This document shows, piece after piece, positions 1-7,902 of a stretch of 12,601 nucleotides of DNA. Source of the stretch: an uncultured Bacillota bacterium (lineage in GTDB: Bacteria; Bacillota; Clostridia; Peptostreptococcales; Anaerovoracaceae); contig CABQMM010000012.1 of assembly GCA_902465215.1 (NCBI GenBank), positions 1-12,601 of the forward strand, given 5' to 3'. The notes under the pieces were generated by a model that saw only the letters and a program-made list of their open reading frames with translations, was not told where the DNA came from and made no database searches. The stretch's first letter is position 1. Every line of letters begins with the position of its first letter. Position numbers and translations under genes: made by a program.

Positions 1-57
1 CACGAATCCATCCCACAGTTGTTTTTGGAGAAACCACAAGTAATTTTGGATACCCAT
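1..57 (-). CDS. Probable start of a further gene in the operon, cut by the window edge
   Basis: ATG at 57 begins 19 open codons to the edge (MGIQNYLWFLQKQLWDGFV). GAGG at 69-66, eight bases upstream, is a plausible ribosome site. An in-frame ATG at 75 would add MREDRF but has no ribosome site. The gap from the preceding TAA at 101 is 25-43 nt, and I see no terminator hairpin in it, so it would be cotranscribed. Too little is visible to name a family. Confidence 0.4.
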   Translation of the reverse strand, partial: MGIQNYLWFLQKQLWDGFV

Positions 58-100
58 AAATCTGTCCTCTCTCATATGAATATTTAAGTCAAACTACCGC

Positions 101-1432
101 TTATTTCTTCGCAGAGTTATCCTCTTTTCTCTTTCTGTTCCATGCACCGAACACGATGATTCCAACAATCGCAATTGCAATTGCTGCTGAAGCAACCGGA
201 TTCTCGCGAATGGTATTGGTTACAGATTTAATCAGTTTGTAGATTTTGCTCTCAGGCTTGATTGTGCCTTGTTCGCCGCCGCCCTGACTCTGGCCGCCGC
301 TTTCCGGCTCTTCAATCTGTGAATGCTGCGTATCATCAGCCGCCTGTGATGGTTTAGACGCTGGTTCTTCTGCAATTTCCTGTGGTGTGGTCTGGTTTAC
401 CGGAGTTACCGAAGTTGGTTTCGTCGATACGCCCGGTTTCACATCTGTGCCGGCTCCTTTGCCACCATTCGGGTTATCCCCTTTGGTTCCGCTCTGGCCG
501 TTTCCATCACCCTGCTGACCGCCGGTGCCGTCTCCGCCTTGCTGTCCATCACCTTTGCCATCTCCGGTTCCGTCTCCGTCACCTTGTCCCGGTTGGTCTC
601 CGCTTCCGCTTCCACCTCCGGTTCCTCCGCCGGTCCCTGAATTTCCGCCGGTTGTCGTTGAAGTGCTGCTGAGTGTTCCGGACGCGGATAAGTCTTTATC
701 AATCGTCATCTCTGCACTTGAATTGCCAGAGGAGCAGGATGCAAGATCATTATCTTCCGTGTCTTTAATTCTTACTTCATAGTTTATTGTTGTAGTGCTG
801 CCGTCACTATTGCTTATAACCTTTGACGCCGGGATTCCGTCTACAGTGATTTTTACTTTTTCACCGCCTTTGACAAATACCTTGTCACAGTCCGTAAGAC
901 CCGCCTTCTCGCTGAGGTCACTGGAAACGGTCGTCGTAATATCTGCTTCTGCGTCTATTGTTCCGTCTTCATTCTCCCAAGTCATATGGTCATTTTTCTT
1001 GACTTCAACTTTATAGATAATGCCATCTTCTCCATCTTTATTGAACTCCGGACCGTTTTCGCCCTGCGTCCATGTACCACGTGGATTATGATTTTTGTCT
1101 AACTCATAGGCAATTTCACCGCTGACGAATGCAGATGATGGCATACCCTTTGCGTCCGCCTCTCTGCTGGAAAATCCATCTTCGTCTGAGTAATATGCAT
1201 TCGACACGGAGGTTCCGTCATTTCCTGCAATTGTGTCAAACATTTTCCCCTGCGGATTCGCAATTGTTCCGTTCCAGTAGGCATTTCTAATTGTAGTTGT
1301 TCCCAGTGATTCGTAGTTCTTTGGCATAGAACCCATGATACCGCCAATATGATCACCATGCTCCGCAATATCAATTGTTCCATTTGCATATACATCATTC
1401 AGATTTACCCAGTCCGAATGTGCGTCCGAATT
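101..1432 (-). pseudogene. Out-of-frame C-terminal remainder of the giant surface protein: GLUG end, Ig-like, Gly-rich linker, TM anchor
   Basis: The frame carries family-like sequence from 1432. The first ATG (1336) has no ribosome site and follows DIAEHGDHIGGI, a GLUG motif, so this is not a separate gene. Numbering from 1336: residues 1-100 finish GLUG block four with the same closing pattern as blocks two and three (AYYSDEDG, then SGEIAYELD, GTWTQGENGPEF). Residues about 105-215 look like an Ig-type spacer. Residues 229-300 are a Gly/Asp/Gln-rich linker, and 300-360 a Pro/Glu/Ser-rich stretch. The end is a TM helix (VASAAIAIAIVGIIVFGAW, 381-399) with tail NRKRKEDNSAKK. No LPXTG motif is present, so the intact protein would be held by a single membrane helix with the linker probably crossing the wall. 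The stop is TAA. If the frame break is a sequencing error, the whole is one functional gene, 7887-101. Confidence 0.8.
437..652 (-). repeat. Low-complexity Gly/Asp/Gln-rich linker
   Basis: Imperfect short units (GGGTGGGSGSGDQ, then GDGDGTGDGKGDGQQGGDGTG) give about 72 residues dominated by Gly, Asp and Gln just before the membrane anchor. They are encoded by irregular GGN/GAN codons without a perfect DNA period. Such a segment would be flexible and hydrophilic, fit for spanning the cell wall, and could change in length between strains. Confidence 0.8.
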
Positions 1433-1466
1433 GCTGCCTTGATACTCCCGGTAAATCCGCAGCGTT
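1405..1466 (-). other. Frameshift site joining the two parts of the giant surface protein gene
   Basis: The 0 frame stops at TAA 1407-1405. The -1 frame, which carries the rest of the protein, is blocked upstream by TGA 1468-1466. The shift must lie between them, best placed near 1432, where KAA would pass to NSDAHSDWVNLNDVYANG. One missing base explains it. I see no X-XXY-YYZ slippery heptamer and no homopolymer run. An 8-base direct repeat, ATTCGGAC, occurs at 1431-1424 and 1419-1412; its 12-nt spacing would only produce in-frame changes. Confidence 0.8.
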
Positions 1467-4400
1467 CAACTTCAAGTTTGCCCTGTGTGCTTCCCTTTAC
1501 GCCTACAATTCCGCCGATACCATAAACTTCTGAGCCTTCTGCTTCAATTAACGCGTCTGACATACAGTCGCTGAGTCTTCCTGCTCCATATCCAAGGATG
1601 CCTCCCAGACCGCCGACAGCGCTTCCATTCGCAGGGTTAGGATCACCACTGCCATCCGGCATGGCTGATTTGCTTCCTGAGCCTTTAATTGTTGCTGCTC
1701 CTACGCTGCAATTTTCAATGGTTAATGTATCGCCATTGCCGCTCACTTGTCCGGCAATTCCGCCAACATAGCTTCCGCCACTGATGGTTACACCTGACTC
1801 AATGCGGCATTCTGAAATTTTATTGCCATTAGACCCATTATTCAGAATTGTTCCTACAATTCCACCGACGATGTCACCGCCGTTCAATACTGTTCCTGAC
1901 TTAATTGTGCAGGCCTCGATGCTTCCGCCATCCAGAATATTAGCGATTCCTCCGCTCATGCTGCCGTTGCCTGCAATATTTATATTCTTTGCCGTACCTT
2001 TTAAGGTCTCGAAAATCGGGGCACTCGCACCTTCGTATGTAACGGTATGTCCGTTTCCGTCAAAAATACCTTCAAAGCCGTCTATGCCTCTTGTCCAGTC
2101 ATCTTCCAGTACAAGGTCTGCGCCTAATGCAAAACGATCGTTTGCTGTACTTTTTCCTTCGTCTTTACATTTTGCTACATAATCTCTGAATGCCTTCAAG
2201 GTCTCGACATCTTTGATAACGAAGAAGGTCGAATCCTGCTGATCTTTAACATAATCCTCAAAAGATTTCTGCGTCCAGTTTGCATAAAGCGTAATATCTG
2301 CATTTACCTGTTCACATCCACTCCATGGATTTTCAGGAGCCAGTGGTGATACTGTTTCAAACCATCCTGCAAATTGATAGCCATATCCATCAGCCATATC
2401 TCTAGCAACCTCCGGTACTGCCAGAGTTTCAAGCGTTACAGTGCTTCCCGCTGCTGCATAAGCATAATAGCGTTTAACCTGCTGGCCGTTTATATTGAAA
2501 TATCCCCCGTTTGCATCAAAGGTAATCGTTTTGTGTGGCACTGCTACTGTGCCTTTTTCCTTCCAGCCTGCATACAAAGTAATATCACCGCCCACTGCTT
2601 CATCGCTGTATGGCAAGTGCTGTTCTGTATCAAAGAACCAGCCGACAAAAGTATAGCCTTCGCGTGCCATGATGGTTTCATTATACGCAGTCAGGTCAAG
2701 GGAGTTACCATCTTTTACATCCAAAACAAGATTGCCCTGTTCATCTGCGAGTTCTTCTGCAAAGGTTCCGCCATTTGCATTTAAAGTTACCTGATAATAC
2801 GGAGAAGTGGTATCCCATCCCGCATATACATCAATCTGCAGCGGTTCTTTGTCCTCCGGCACCATTCTGCTGCTCATGTCAATTGCTTTCGTACATTCTT
2901 CATCTAAATACCAGCCTTTGAATTCATACTTGCCATTTTTGAATCCGGCTGCAGTGTTTAACTGTGTAATCGTTTGGAATCTGTTGCCGACAGTCGCTTC
3001 AATTTCAGTTTGTTCTTCGCTTCCGATTGTTCCGCCGTTTCCGCGAAGAATCAGCTTCATCGTTGAACCGAGATTCGGTACTTCTACGAACTCTGCGGAT
3101 GCTTCAAGGTTTGAAACAAGCGGTAATGTAACAGTAATGCTGCTGTTTTCTTCATCGATAACTGCTGCCAGCTCTGTCTGCGTCTGATCATAGATATGGA
3201 ATGTATTCAGGACATAGTCCTCCTTCACTCCTGCGGTCTGCCATTTGATAATCGGCTGCGCTGTGCCAAACATAACAGTGAAATAGCATGTTGTGATATT
3301 CTCCTCAGAAGCACTGCTCCAAATCTTTAAATTTGACAATGTTTCATCCAATGTAAGGCTGCCGTTAGTCATCGTTATCGTCAGCTTATATACAAGCGGC
3401 GCAGTGTTTGAATCATAGAATTCCGGTCTGCCGTCTGCAATACTCTGACCCCAAATGCCTCTGCGGTTCTTGCTTACACCATTGTCAAGAAGGAATGAGA
3501 TTTCGCCTGTCGCCAGAATTTCTGCTGAAACTGCATTTCCAAGTTCTTCTTCAGAAGGTGTACCGCTAAGGGTATTGTCAAGATAATATGCCTGCTCTGC
3601 GTTGCAGTTTCCTTTTGCAGGCTTTCCGGCAATACCGTAAGATTGGGTTGTGCCGTTAACAGAGCCATAATTCATCGCTCTTTTCAGTGAAGGTTTGTAG
3701 CTCGATGCATTCTCTATAGTAGTCTCACCAATCACACCTCCGGCCTTATCTGCAGTTACATTTCCTGTATTGTAGACATCCTCGATTCCGGTTGTCTTCA
3801 TACTATACATATAATGGCTTGCCCATTTTCCAATGAGTCCTCCGGCGATTCCGGTTGTATTCGTTACGCTGCCACTATTACGCGATTGTGCGAAGATACC
3901 TTTACCGCTTATATCGCCATATGCTAAGGCACCTGCAACGCCCCCTGCATAGGAACTTGCACTGCTGCCCGTATAAGTGCAATCTCCTTTATTGTCGAGA
4001 TTGCGAGCAACAATTGTCGTGCCTGCCCATTTTCCACTGTGATTTGAGTTTATATACCCGACAATTCCGCCTGTGTAGGTTCCGGCTCCGCTTACCGTAA
4101 CATTGGCTTCAATGTCACTAATTTCGGTTTTACCCTCGTCGCGGTTGTCAGTAGCTGCCGTACCGCTGACAACACCAATAACGCCGCCGGTTATTCCATC
4201 AGCTTGGTTGATGACCGTGCCTGATATAGTAAAGTTCTTCACGGTTGCATCGTATGTATAGCCAAAAAGCCCCTGCGGCTCTTTGTCCTCTGTATTAGAA
4301 ATATACAGACCACTGATGGTTTTGCCATTGCCGTCGAAAGTTCCTTCAAATTTATTTTGAGTTGTACCAATTGGCTGCCAGCTACCTTTTTCTGCACTGC

Positions 4401-7400
4401 ATACCATCGAAAGGTCAATATCGTTCCCTAATTTCAGGGTTTTTCCCTCAAAGGTCTTTCCGCTGCTTACCAGCTTTGCAACTGACTGAAGCTGTCCCGC
4501 AGTTTCAATGATGAATAAATTTTTTGTTTCGTCATACCATTCGGTATAGACAAAGGATTTATAATTTTCTTTACTTCCGTAGTAAATCTGCGCGTCAGCA
4601 GTAATATCCAGTGGAATCGTAAGATCCTCTGAATTTTCATATACCGTTGCCTTGCCGTTGCAGACTAAAACAGCAATCGGCGCCTCTGCCGCTGTTTCCG
4701 AATCCTTACTTCCGATCGATGCCTTTCCTGTAAGGCGGCCCGCAAAATCAAGGTAGTATTCGGTTGAGTCTTGTGACAAAGTCCCGCCTTCGATTCCAAT
4801 ATCATACTTCCCTGCATCAACATCCGTAAATGGTATGAATCTTAGTTCACATACCGGATATTTCTCAAAGCCGTTAAATACCGGGTATAAAGATCCTTCT
4901 GGATTTTGGGTGCTCCGTGGATTCCAGCCCCAAAAGCTATTGCCGTTTTCATTCAGCTTTTTAACCATTCCTGAGCCGAGGAAGGTTTCGCTTGATAAAG
5001 CCGTCTGCTCTGTGTCTCCTTGCGAAAGGTCCTTTGGATTGCTCTCATCTAAATAGTATAGATGCTTATAATTGATTTCACCTGTAGGAGCACCTGCTTT
5101 CGTATTTGTGTTTGTTATTGAACCAATAGCTTTTTGTCCGTCTTGATAGCTAAAAGAGTTTTCTACATTTACCGAACCCTTGTAGTTTTTATTTGTGAAC
5201 TTTATCTCCAACATTCCTATCAAGCCACCTGCTGTATCCGTGTTTGCAGATGAAACCTTGTTGGTGTTTGCACAATTTTTTACATATGCCTTTGCATTAT
5301 TTGCCGTATTTGTAACATATCCGACAATTCCGCCCGCATAATTCTTTGCGGTAACCGTCGCGGTATTTTCGCATTTTTCAATCACACTCTGCGTACTGTT
5401 TTTTCCCGTAAACTGTGCGGCAATTCCACCTGCGTTTCCGCTGACTGATGTGACATTCCCGGTGTTTCTGCAGAGGTATAAACCGTTTTCCTTGCCATCA
5501 TAGCTATACGTTGCCGTGATTCCTCCTGCCGCTCCTCCGGTTGCATGAATTGCACCGCTGTTTACACAATTTTCGATGCTCACCTTGGTCGGCTTAGTGG
5601 AATTTATTGTTGTGCCGACAATACCCCCGGCGGTTATTACACCGCTCAAATTCCCATGGTTTTCACAGTTGCGAATATAGCCTGTTCCGCTCGCCGTGCC
5701 AACAATGCCTCCTACCGGCAGTGGGTTTCCGGCTTTCACATCAATTGCAACCTCATTCACGCAATTTTCAATCTTGGGACTAGTCGCAGACGCTGCAATT
5801 CCTGCAGAACCCATGCAGTTTGAGATTGAACCGCTGACTGTCAGATTCTTTATTCCTGCGCCATCAATACTTAGGAAAAGTCCCTGAGGTCCCATTGGAT
5901 TTGCAGATGCAATATACAGGTTGCTTATTTTGTGCTTTTGTCCGTCAAAAGTGCCTTTGAACGGGCTAGTGCTGGTTCCTATTGGTTTCCAGTTTCCGAT
6001 ACCCACACCACAAATCTTGCTCAAGTCAATATCATTTTCCAGAAGAATTGTCTTACCTGCAAAATCGTTTCCACTGTTTACAAGTTCCGCAAATCCCAGC
6101 AGTTCTGACACGTTTCTGATTTTGTATTCTGAAGCTTCTTTATCTTTTTCATACCATTCGTAGCTTGCTACCGCCTCAGCTTGTGCCTTCGTTCCGAATT
6201 TAACTTCAAGGTTTTGGCCGTTCTCTTCTCTGACTGGAACAGTCAGAGTCAAGCTTTGGTCTGCCGTAGATGCCTTTCGGCTTCCATTGTATGCCTCAGA
6301 ACCCTGTGCGTGCCTTATAATAGTTGCGTCAACTCCGCCCTCTCCCGGATTCGTCAGAGTGATCTCGGCTGTGATAGTATTGTCTATATAGCATTCTTTT
6401 GTGTCTGCTGTATCCACTATTTCAACAGACTTGCCTTCTTCTTTGCTCTTAATCTCCTTAATCTTAATCGGTGTTGAAGAAGAATAGCCTGTCAATGTGA
6501 TTCGTGAGATAATCGGCGAATTTTTATCTGCAAATTCGATTTGCTCGCTGCCAGCCTCTCCGGAAAGCATGAAAACATTTTCTCCCGTGACTTGGTTCAT
6601 TAACCAAACATTTTTCCGTGTTGCAAGCTTTGTGACTGCAGTGCAGTATTTTTCCACCTTATCTTCACTGCTTGCATATAAAACGGTTTTTGCATCTGAT
6701 TTATTGCTGCCAGTGCTATTATACATAGGCTGTAGATCTTTTACGCTGCTAAAAGATGCACTCACATCCAATGTTTTCACACTTGTCAAATACCCGCAAA
6801 GTCCAGCCGCCTTTGTGGCCGATATTTTGCCGCTATTGTAACAACCACTGATTTTAAGATCCCGCGTTGAATTTGCAGTAAATTTACCGAGAACGCCTGC
6901 TGCATACGCGGTGTTCGTATCAGTTGTCAATTCACCAGTATTTGCACATCTATTAAATTCCATGGCGCCTGCCATGTTTGCATATCCGACAATGCCTCCG
7001 ACATCAGACATGCCTTGCAGCGCAGCCTCATTCCTGCACTGCGAAAAGGTGACCTGCGTGACAAAGTAACTTCCGCAAATTCCACCGACGGCACTGCCTA
7101 TCCCGGTATTTTTTGATGTAATTGCCACTCTATTTACCAGATTCGCAAACTTTACATTTGCTGCTGCACCGATAATCCCGCCGATACCACCTGGATTTGT
7201 ATTACTTGTTCCTTCGTTGATACTGATTTTCCCTTCAGTCGTCAGATTTTTAAATTCGCCTGCATAGGAAAATGCAAACAATCCGGTTGCATTACCCTTG
7301 CTTGTCGTGATATTGATTCCCGTAATGCTGTGGGAATTACCGTCAAATGTACCGCAAAATCCATTGAACTTCGGATTCTGAAGTTTTCCGCTTGCGACTG

Positions 7401-7887
7401 TAAGTTGCTGCAAGCTTCCAACAGGCACCTGCTCTTCCCAGTCTTTGAGGTCGAGATCCTTTGTCAGCCATACAGTACAATTTCTAAAGCTTCCCGGTGT
7501 AGTTGGATAAAGAGTGCTCTGCACATTTTCTTCCAAATTTATGTATTCGACAAAAGTTTTCCAACCTTCCAAGTCATCAATATAATAACGTGGGTTCACC
7601 AACGTAACCCCATTTTTTTCGCTCAACTTGGCTTTTAACTCATCGGGTTTTCCTGCAAAGTCTGCAAGGTTGATGCCCACGACGCAGTCACCGTCGCATT
7701 CTCCGGTTTCCGCATTATAGTGATAGTGTGTGCGATGCACATTTTCTTCACTCGGTGTTTCGCCCGGCTCACTGCCGTCTCCCGCGTCCACATCCGCCAG
7801 CGCAAAACTCATCTGCGAAAATATCATGCATAAGCACAGCATCATGCAGAAAAGTTTTTTGCTGAAATCGCTGTTCGTTTGTTTCAT
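1405..7887 (-). CDS. Giant secreted GLUG / InlB B-repeat surface protein, frame broken near its C terminus
   Basis: 2160 residues in this frame. A signal peptide with core LFCMMLCLCMIFSQMSFALA is probably cleaved after Ala31. A His/Cys-containing segment follows (HRTHYHY...GECDGDC, 51-68). Four beta-helix-like blocks with many GLUG motifs (GGIVG, GGIIG, GGLIG variants) lie at about 99-440, 575-1010, 1114-1495 and 1876 to the end. Blocks open with a W/F-x-I..V..L motif, a DLDL/DIDLS element and GTFDGN or GTFDGQ. Ig-like spacers lie at about 455-570, 1011-1113 and 1498-1603. Three InlB B repeats lie at about 1610-1872. GLUG and InlB B repeats are typical of large adhesin-like surface proteins of Firmicutes; binding to host or matrix is inference. 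The frame ends in TAA at 1405 with a non-family tail (IRTHIRTG), whereas family-like sequence continues in the -1 frame. The natural gene therefore very probably runs on to 101, giving about 2595 residues. As written, the product would lack its membrane anchor. Confidence 0.9.
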   Translation of the reverse strand: MKQTNSDFSKKLFCMMLCLCMIFSQMSFALADVDAGDGSEPGETPSEENVHRTHYHYNAETGECDGDCVVGINLADFAGKPDELKAKLSEKNGVTLVNPRYYIDDLEGWKTFVEYINLEENVQSTLYPTTPGSFRNCTVWLTKDLDLKDWEEQVPVGSLQQLTVASGKLQNPKFNGFCGTFDGNSHSITGINITTSKGNATGLFAFSYAGEFKNLTTEGKISINEGTSNTNPGGIGGIIGAAANVKFANLVNRVAITSKNTGIGSAVGGICGSYFVTQVTFSQCRNEAALQGMSDVGGIVGYANMAGAMEFNRCANTGELTTDTNTAYAAGVLGKFTANSTRDLKISGCYNSGKISATKAAGLCGYLTSVKTLDVSASFSSVKDLQPMYNSTGSNKSDAKTVLYASSEDKVEKYCTAVTKLATRKNVWLMNQVTGENVFMLSGEAGSEQIEFADKNSPIISRITLTGYSSSTPIKIKEIKSKEEGKSVEIVDTADTKECYIDNTITAEITLTNPGEGGVDATIIRHAQGSEAYNGSRKASTADQSLTLTVPVREENGQNLEVKFGTKAQAEAVASYEWYEKDKEASEYKIRNVSELLGFAELVNSGNDFAGKTILLENDIDLSKICGVGIGNWKPIGTSTSPFKGTFDGQKHKISNLYIASANPMGPQGLFLSIDGAGIKNLTVSGSISNCMGSAGIAASATSPKIENCVNEVAIDVKAGNPLPVGGIVGTASGTGYIRNCENHGNLSGVITAGGIVGTTINSTKPTKVSIENCVNSGAIHATGGAAGGITATYSYDGKENGLYLCRNTGNVTSVSGNAGGIAAQFTGKNSTQSVIEKCENTATVTAKNYAGGIVGYVTNTANNAKAYVKNCANTNKVSSANTDTAGGLIGMLEIKFTNKNYKGSVNVENSFSYQDGQKAIGSITNTNTKAGAPTGEINYKHLYYLDESNPKDLSQGDTEQTALSSETFLGSGMVKKLNENGNSFWGWNPRSTQNPEGSLYPVFNGFEKYPVCELRFIPFTDVDAGKYDIGIEGGTLSQDSTEYYLDFAGRLTGKASIGSKDSETAAEAPIAVLVCNGKATVYENSEDLTIPLDITADAQIYYGSKENYKSFVYTEWYDETKNLFIIETAGQLQSVAKLVSSGKTFEGKTLKLGNDIDLSMVCSAEKGSWQPIGTTQNKFEGTFDGNGKTISGLYISNTEDKEPQGLFGYTYDATVKNFTISGTVINQADGITGGVIGVVSGTAATDNRDEGKTEISDIEANVTVSGAGTYTGGIVGYINSNHSGKWAGTTIVARNLDNKGDCTYTGSSASSYAGGVAGALAYGDISGKGIFAQSRNSGSVTNTTGIAGGLIGKWASHYMYSMKTTGIEDVYNTGNVTADKAGGVIGETTIENASSYKPSLKRAMNYGSVNGTTQSYGIAGKPAKGNCNAEQAYYLDNTLSGTPSEEELGNAVSAEILATGEISFLLDNGVSKNRRGIWGQSIADGRPEFYDSNTAPLVYKLTITMTNGSLTLDETLSNLKIWSSASEENITTCYFTVMFGTAQPIIKWQTAGVKEDYVLNTFHIYDQTQTELAAVIDEENSSITVTLPLVSNLEASAEFVEVPNLGSTMKLILRGNGGTIGSEEQTEIEATVGNRFQTITQLNTAAGFKNGKYEFKGWYLDEECTKAIDMSSRMVPEDKEPLQIDVYAGWDTTSPYYQVTLNANGGTFAEELADEQGNLVLDVKDGNSLDLTAYNETIMAREGYTFVGWFFDTEQHLPYSDEAVGGDITLYAGWKEKGTVAVPHKTITFDANGGYFNINGQQVKRYYAYAAAGSTVTLETLAVPEVARDMADGYGYQFAGWFETVSPLAPENPWSGCEQVNADITLYANWTQKSFEDYVKDQQDSTFFVIKDVETLKAFRDYVAKCKDEGKSTANDRFALGADLVLEDDWTRGIDGFEGIFDGNGHTVTYEGASAPIFETLKGTAKNINIAGNGSMSGGIANILDGGSIEACTIKSGTVLNGGDIVGGIVGTILNNGSNGNKISECRIESGVTISGGSYVGGIAGQVSGNGDTLTIENCSVGAATIKGSGSKSAMPDGSGDPNPANGSAVGGLGGILGYGAGRLSDCMSDALIEAEGSEVYGIGGIVGVKGSTQGKLEVERCGFTGSIKAAIRTHIRTG
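2272..3060 (-). repeat. Three InlB B-type (Flg_new, Listeria-Bacteroides) repeats
   Basis: Three protein repeats lie at residues about 1610-1692, 1697-1776 and 1786-1872 of the surface protein. They share the strand pattern (V/I)TLxANGGTF or ITFDANGGYF, a central YxFxGW(Y/F) and a terminal IxxYAGW or ITLYANW. The copies are well diverged in DNA, so they are old rather than a recent duplication. These beta-grasp modules usually act as stalks. Confidence 0.85.
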
Positions 7888-7900
7888 TCGTTACCTCCTT
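7888..7900 (-). promoter_or_regulatory. Strong ribosome binding site of the giant surface protein gene
   Basis: AAGGAGG at 7900-7894, six bases before ATG 7887. It lies within the 15-nt gap after the TAG of the beta-propeller gene. The near-perfect site in so short a gap shows independent initiation within one transcript. Confidence 0.9.
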
Positions 7901-7902
7901 GT

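Noticed and set aside
76..100. Terminator after the surface protein gene
   Set aside because: The short AT-rich stretch has only a CATATG palindrome and no stem with a following T run.
437..652. CRISPR-like or tandem DNA repeat array
   Set aside because: The repetition is in the protein composition (Gly/Asp/Gln) with irregular units and no spacer structure.
1099..1398. Separate 99-codon minus-strand gene starting at 1398
   Set aside because: It is the 0 frame continued after the TAA. Its sequence is the wrong-frame reading of the GLUG segment, with no ribosome site and no domain.
1405..1466. Programmed -1 ribosomal frameshifting
   Set aside because: No slippery heptamer in the right phase and no homopolymer run are present; the interval contains GCAGCAATT and similar sequence. 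A plain one-base loss is simpler.
7792..7887. Lipoprotein signal in the giant protein (Cys residues in the signal peptide)
   Set aside because: The Cys residues are in the hydrophobic core, followed by more hydrophobic residues and an ALA-type cleavage site; no lipobox precedes a Cys at the right place.
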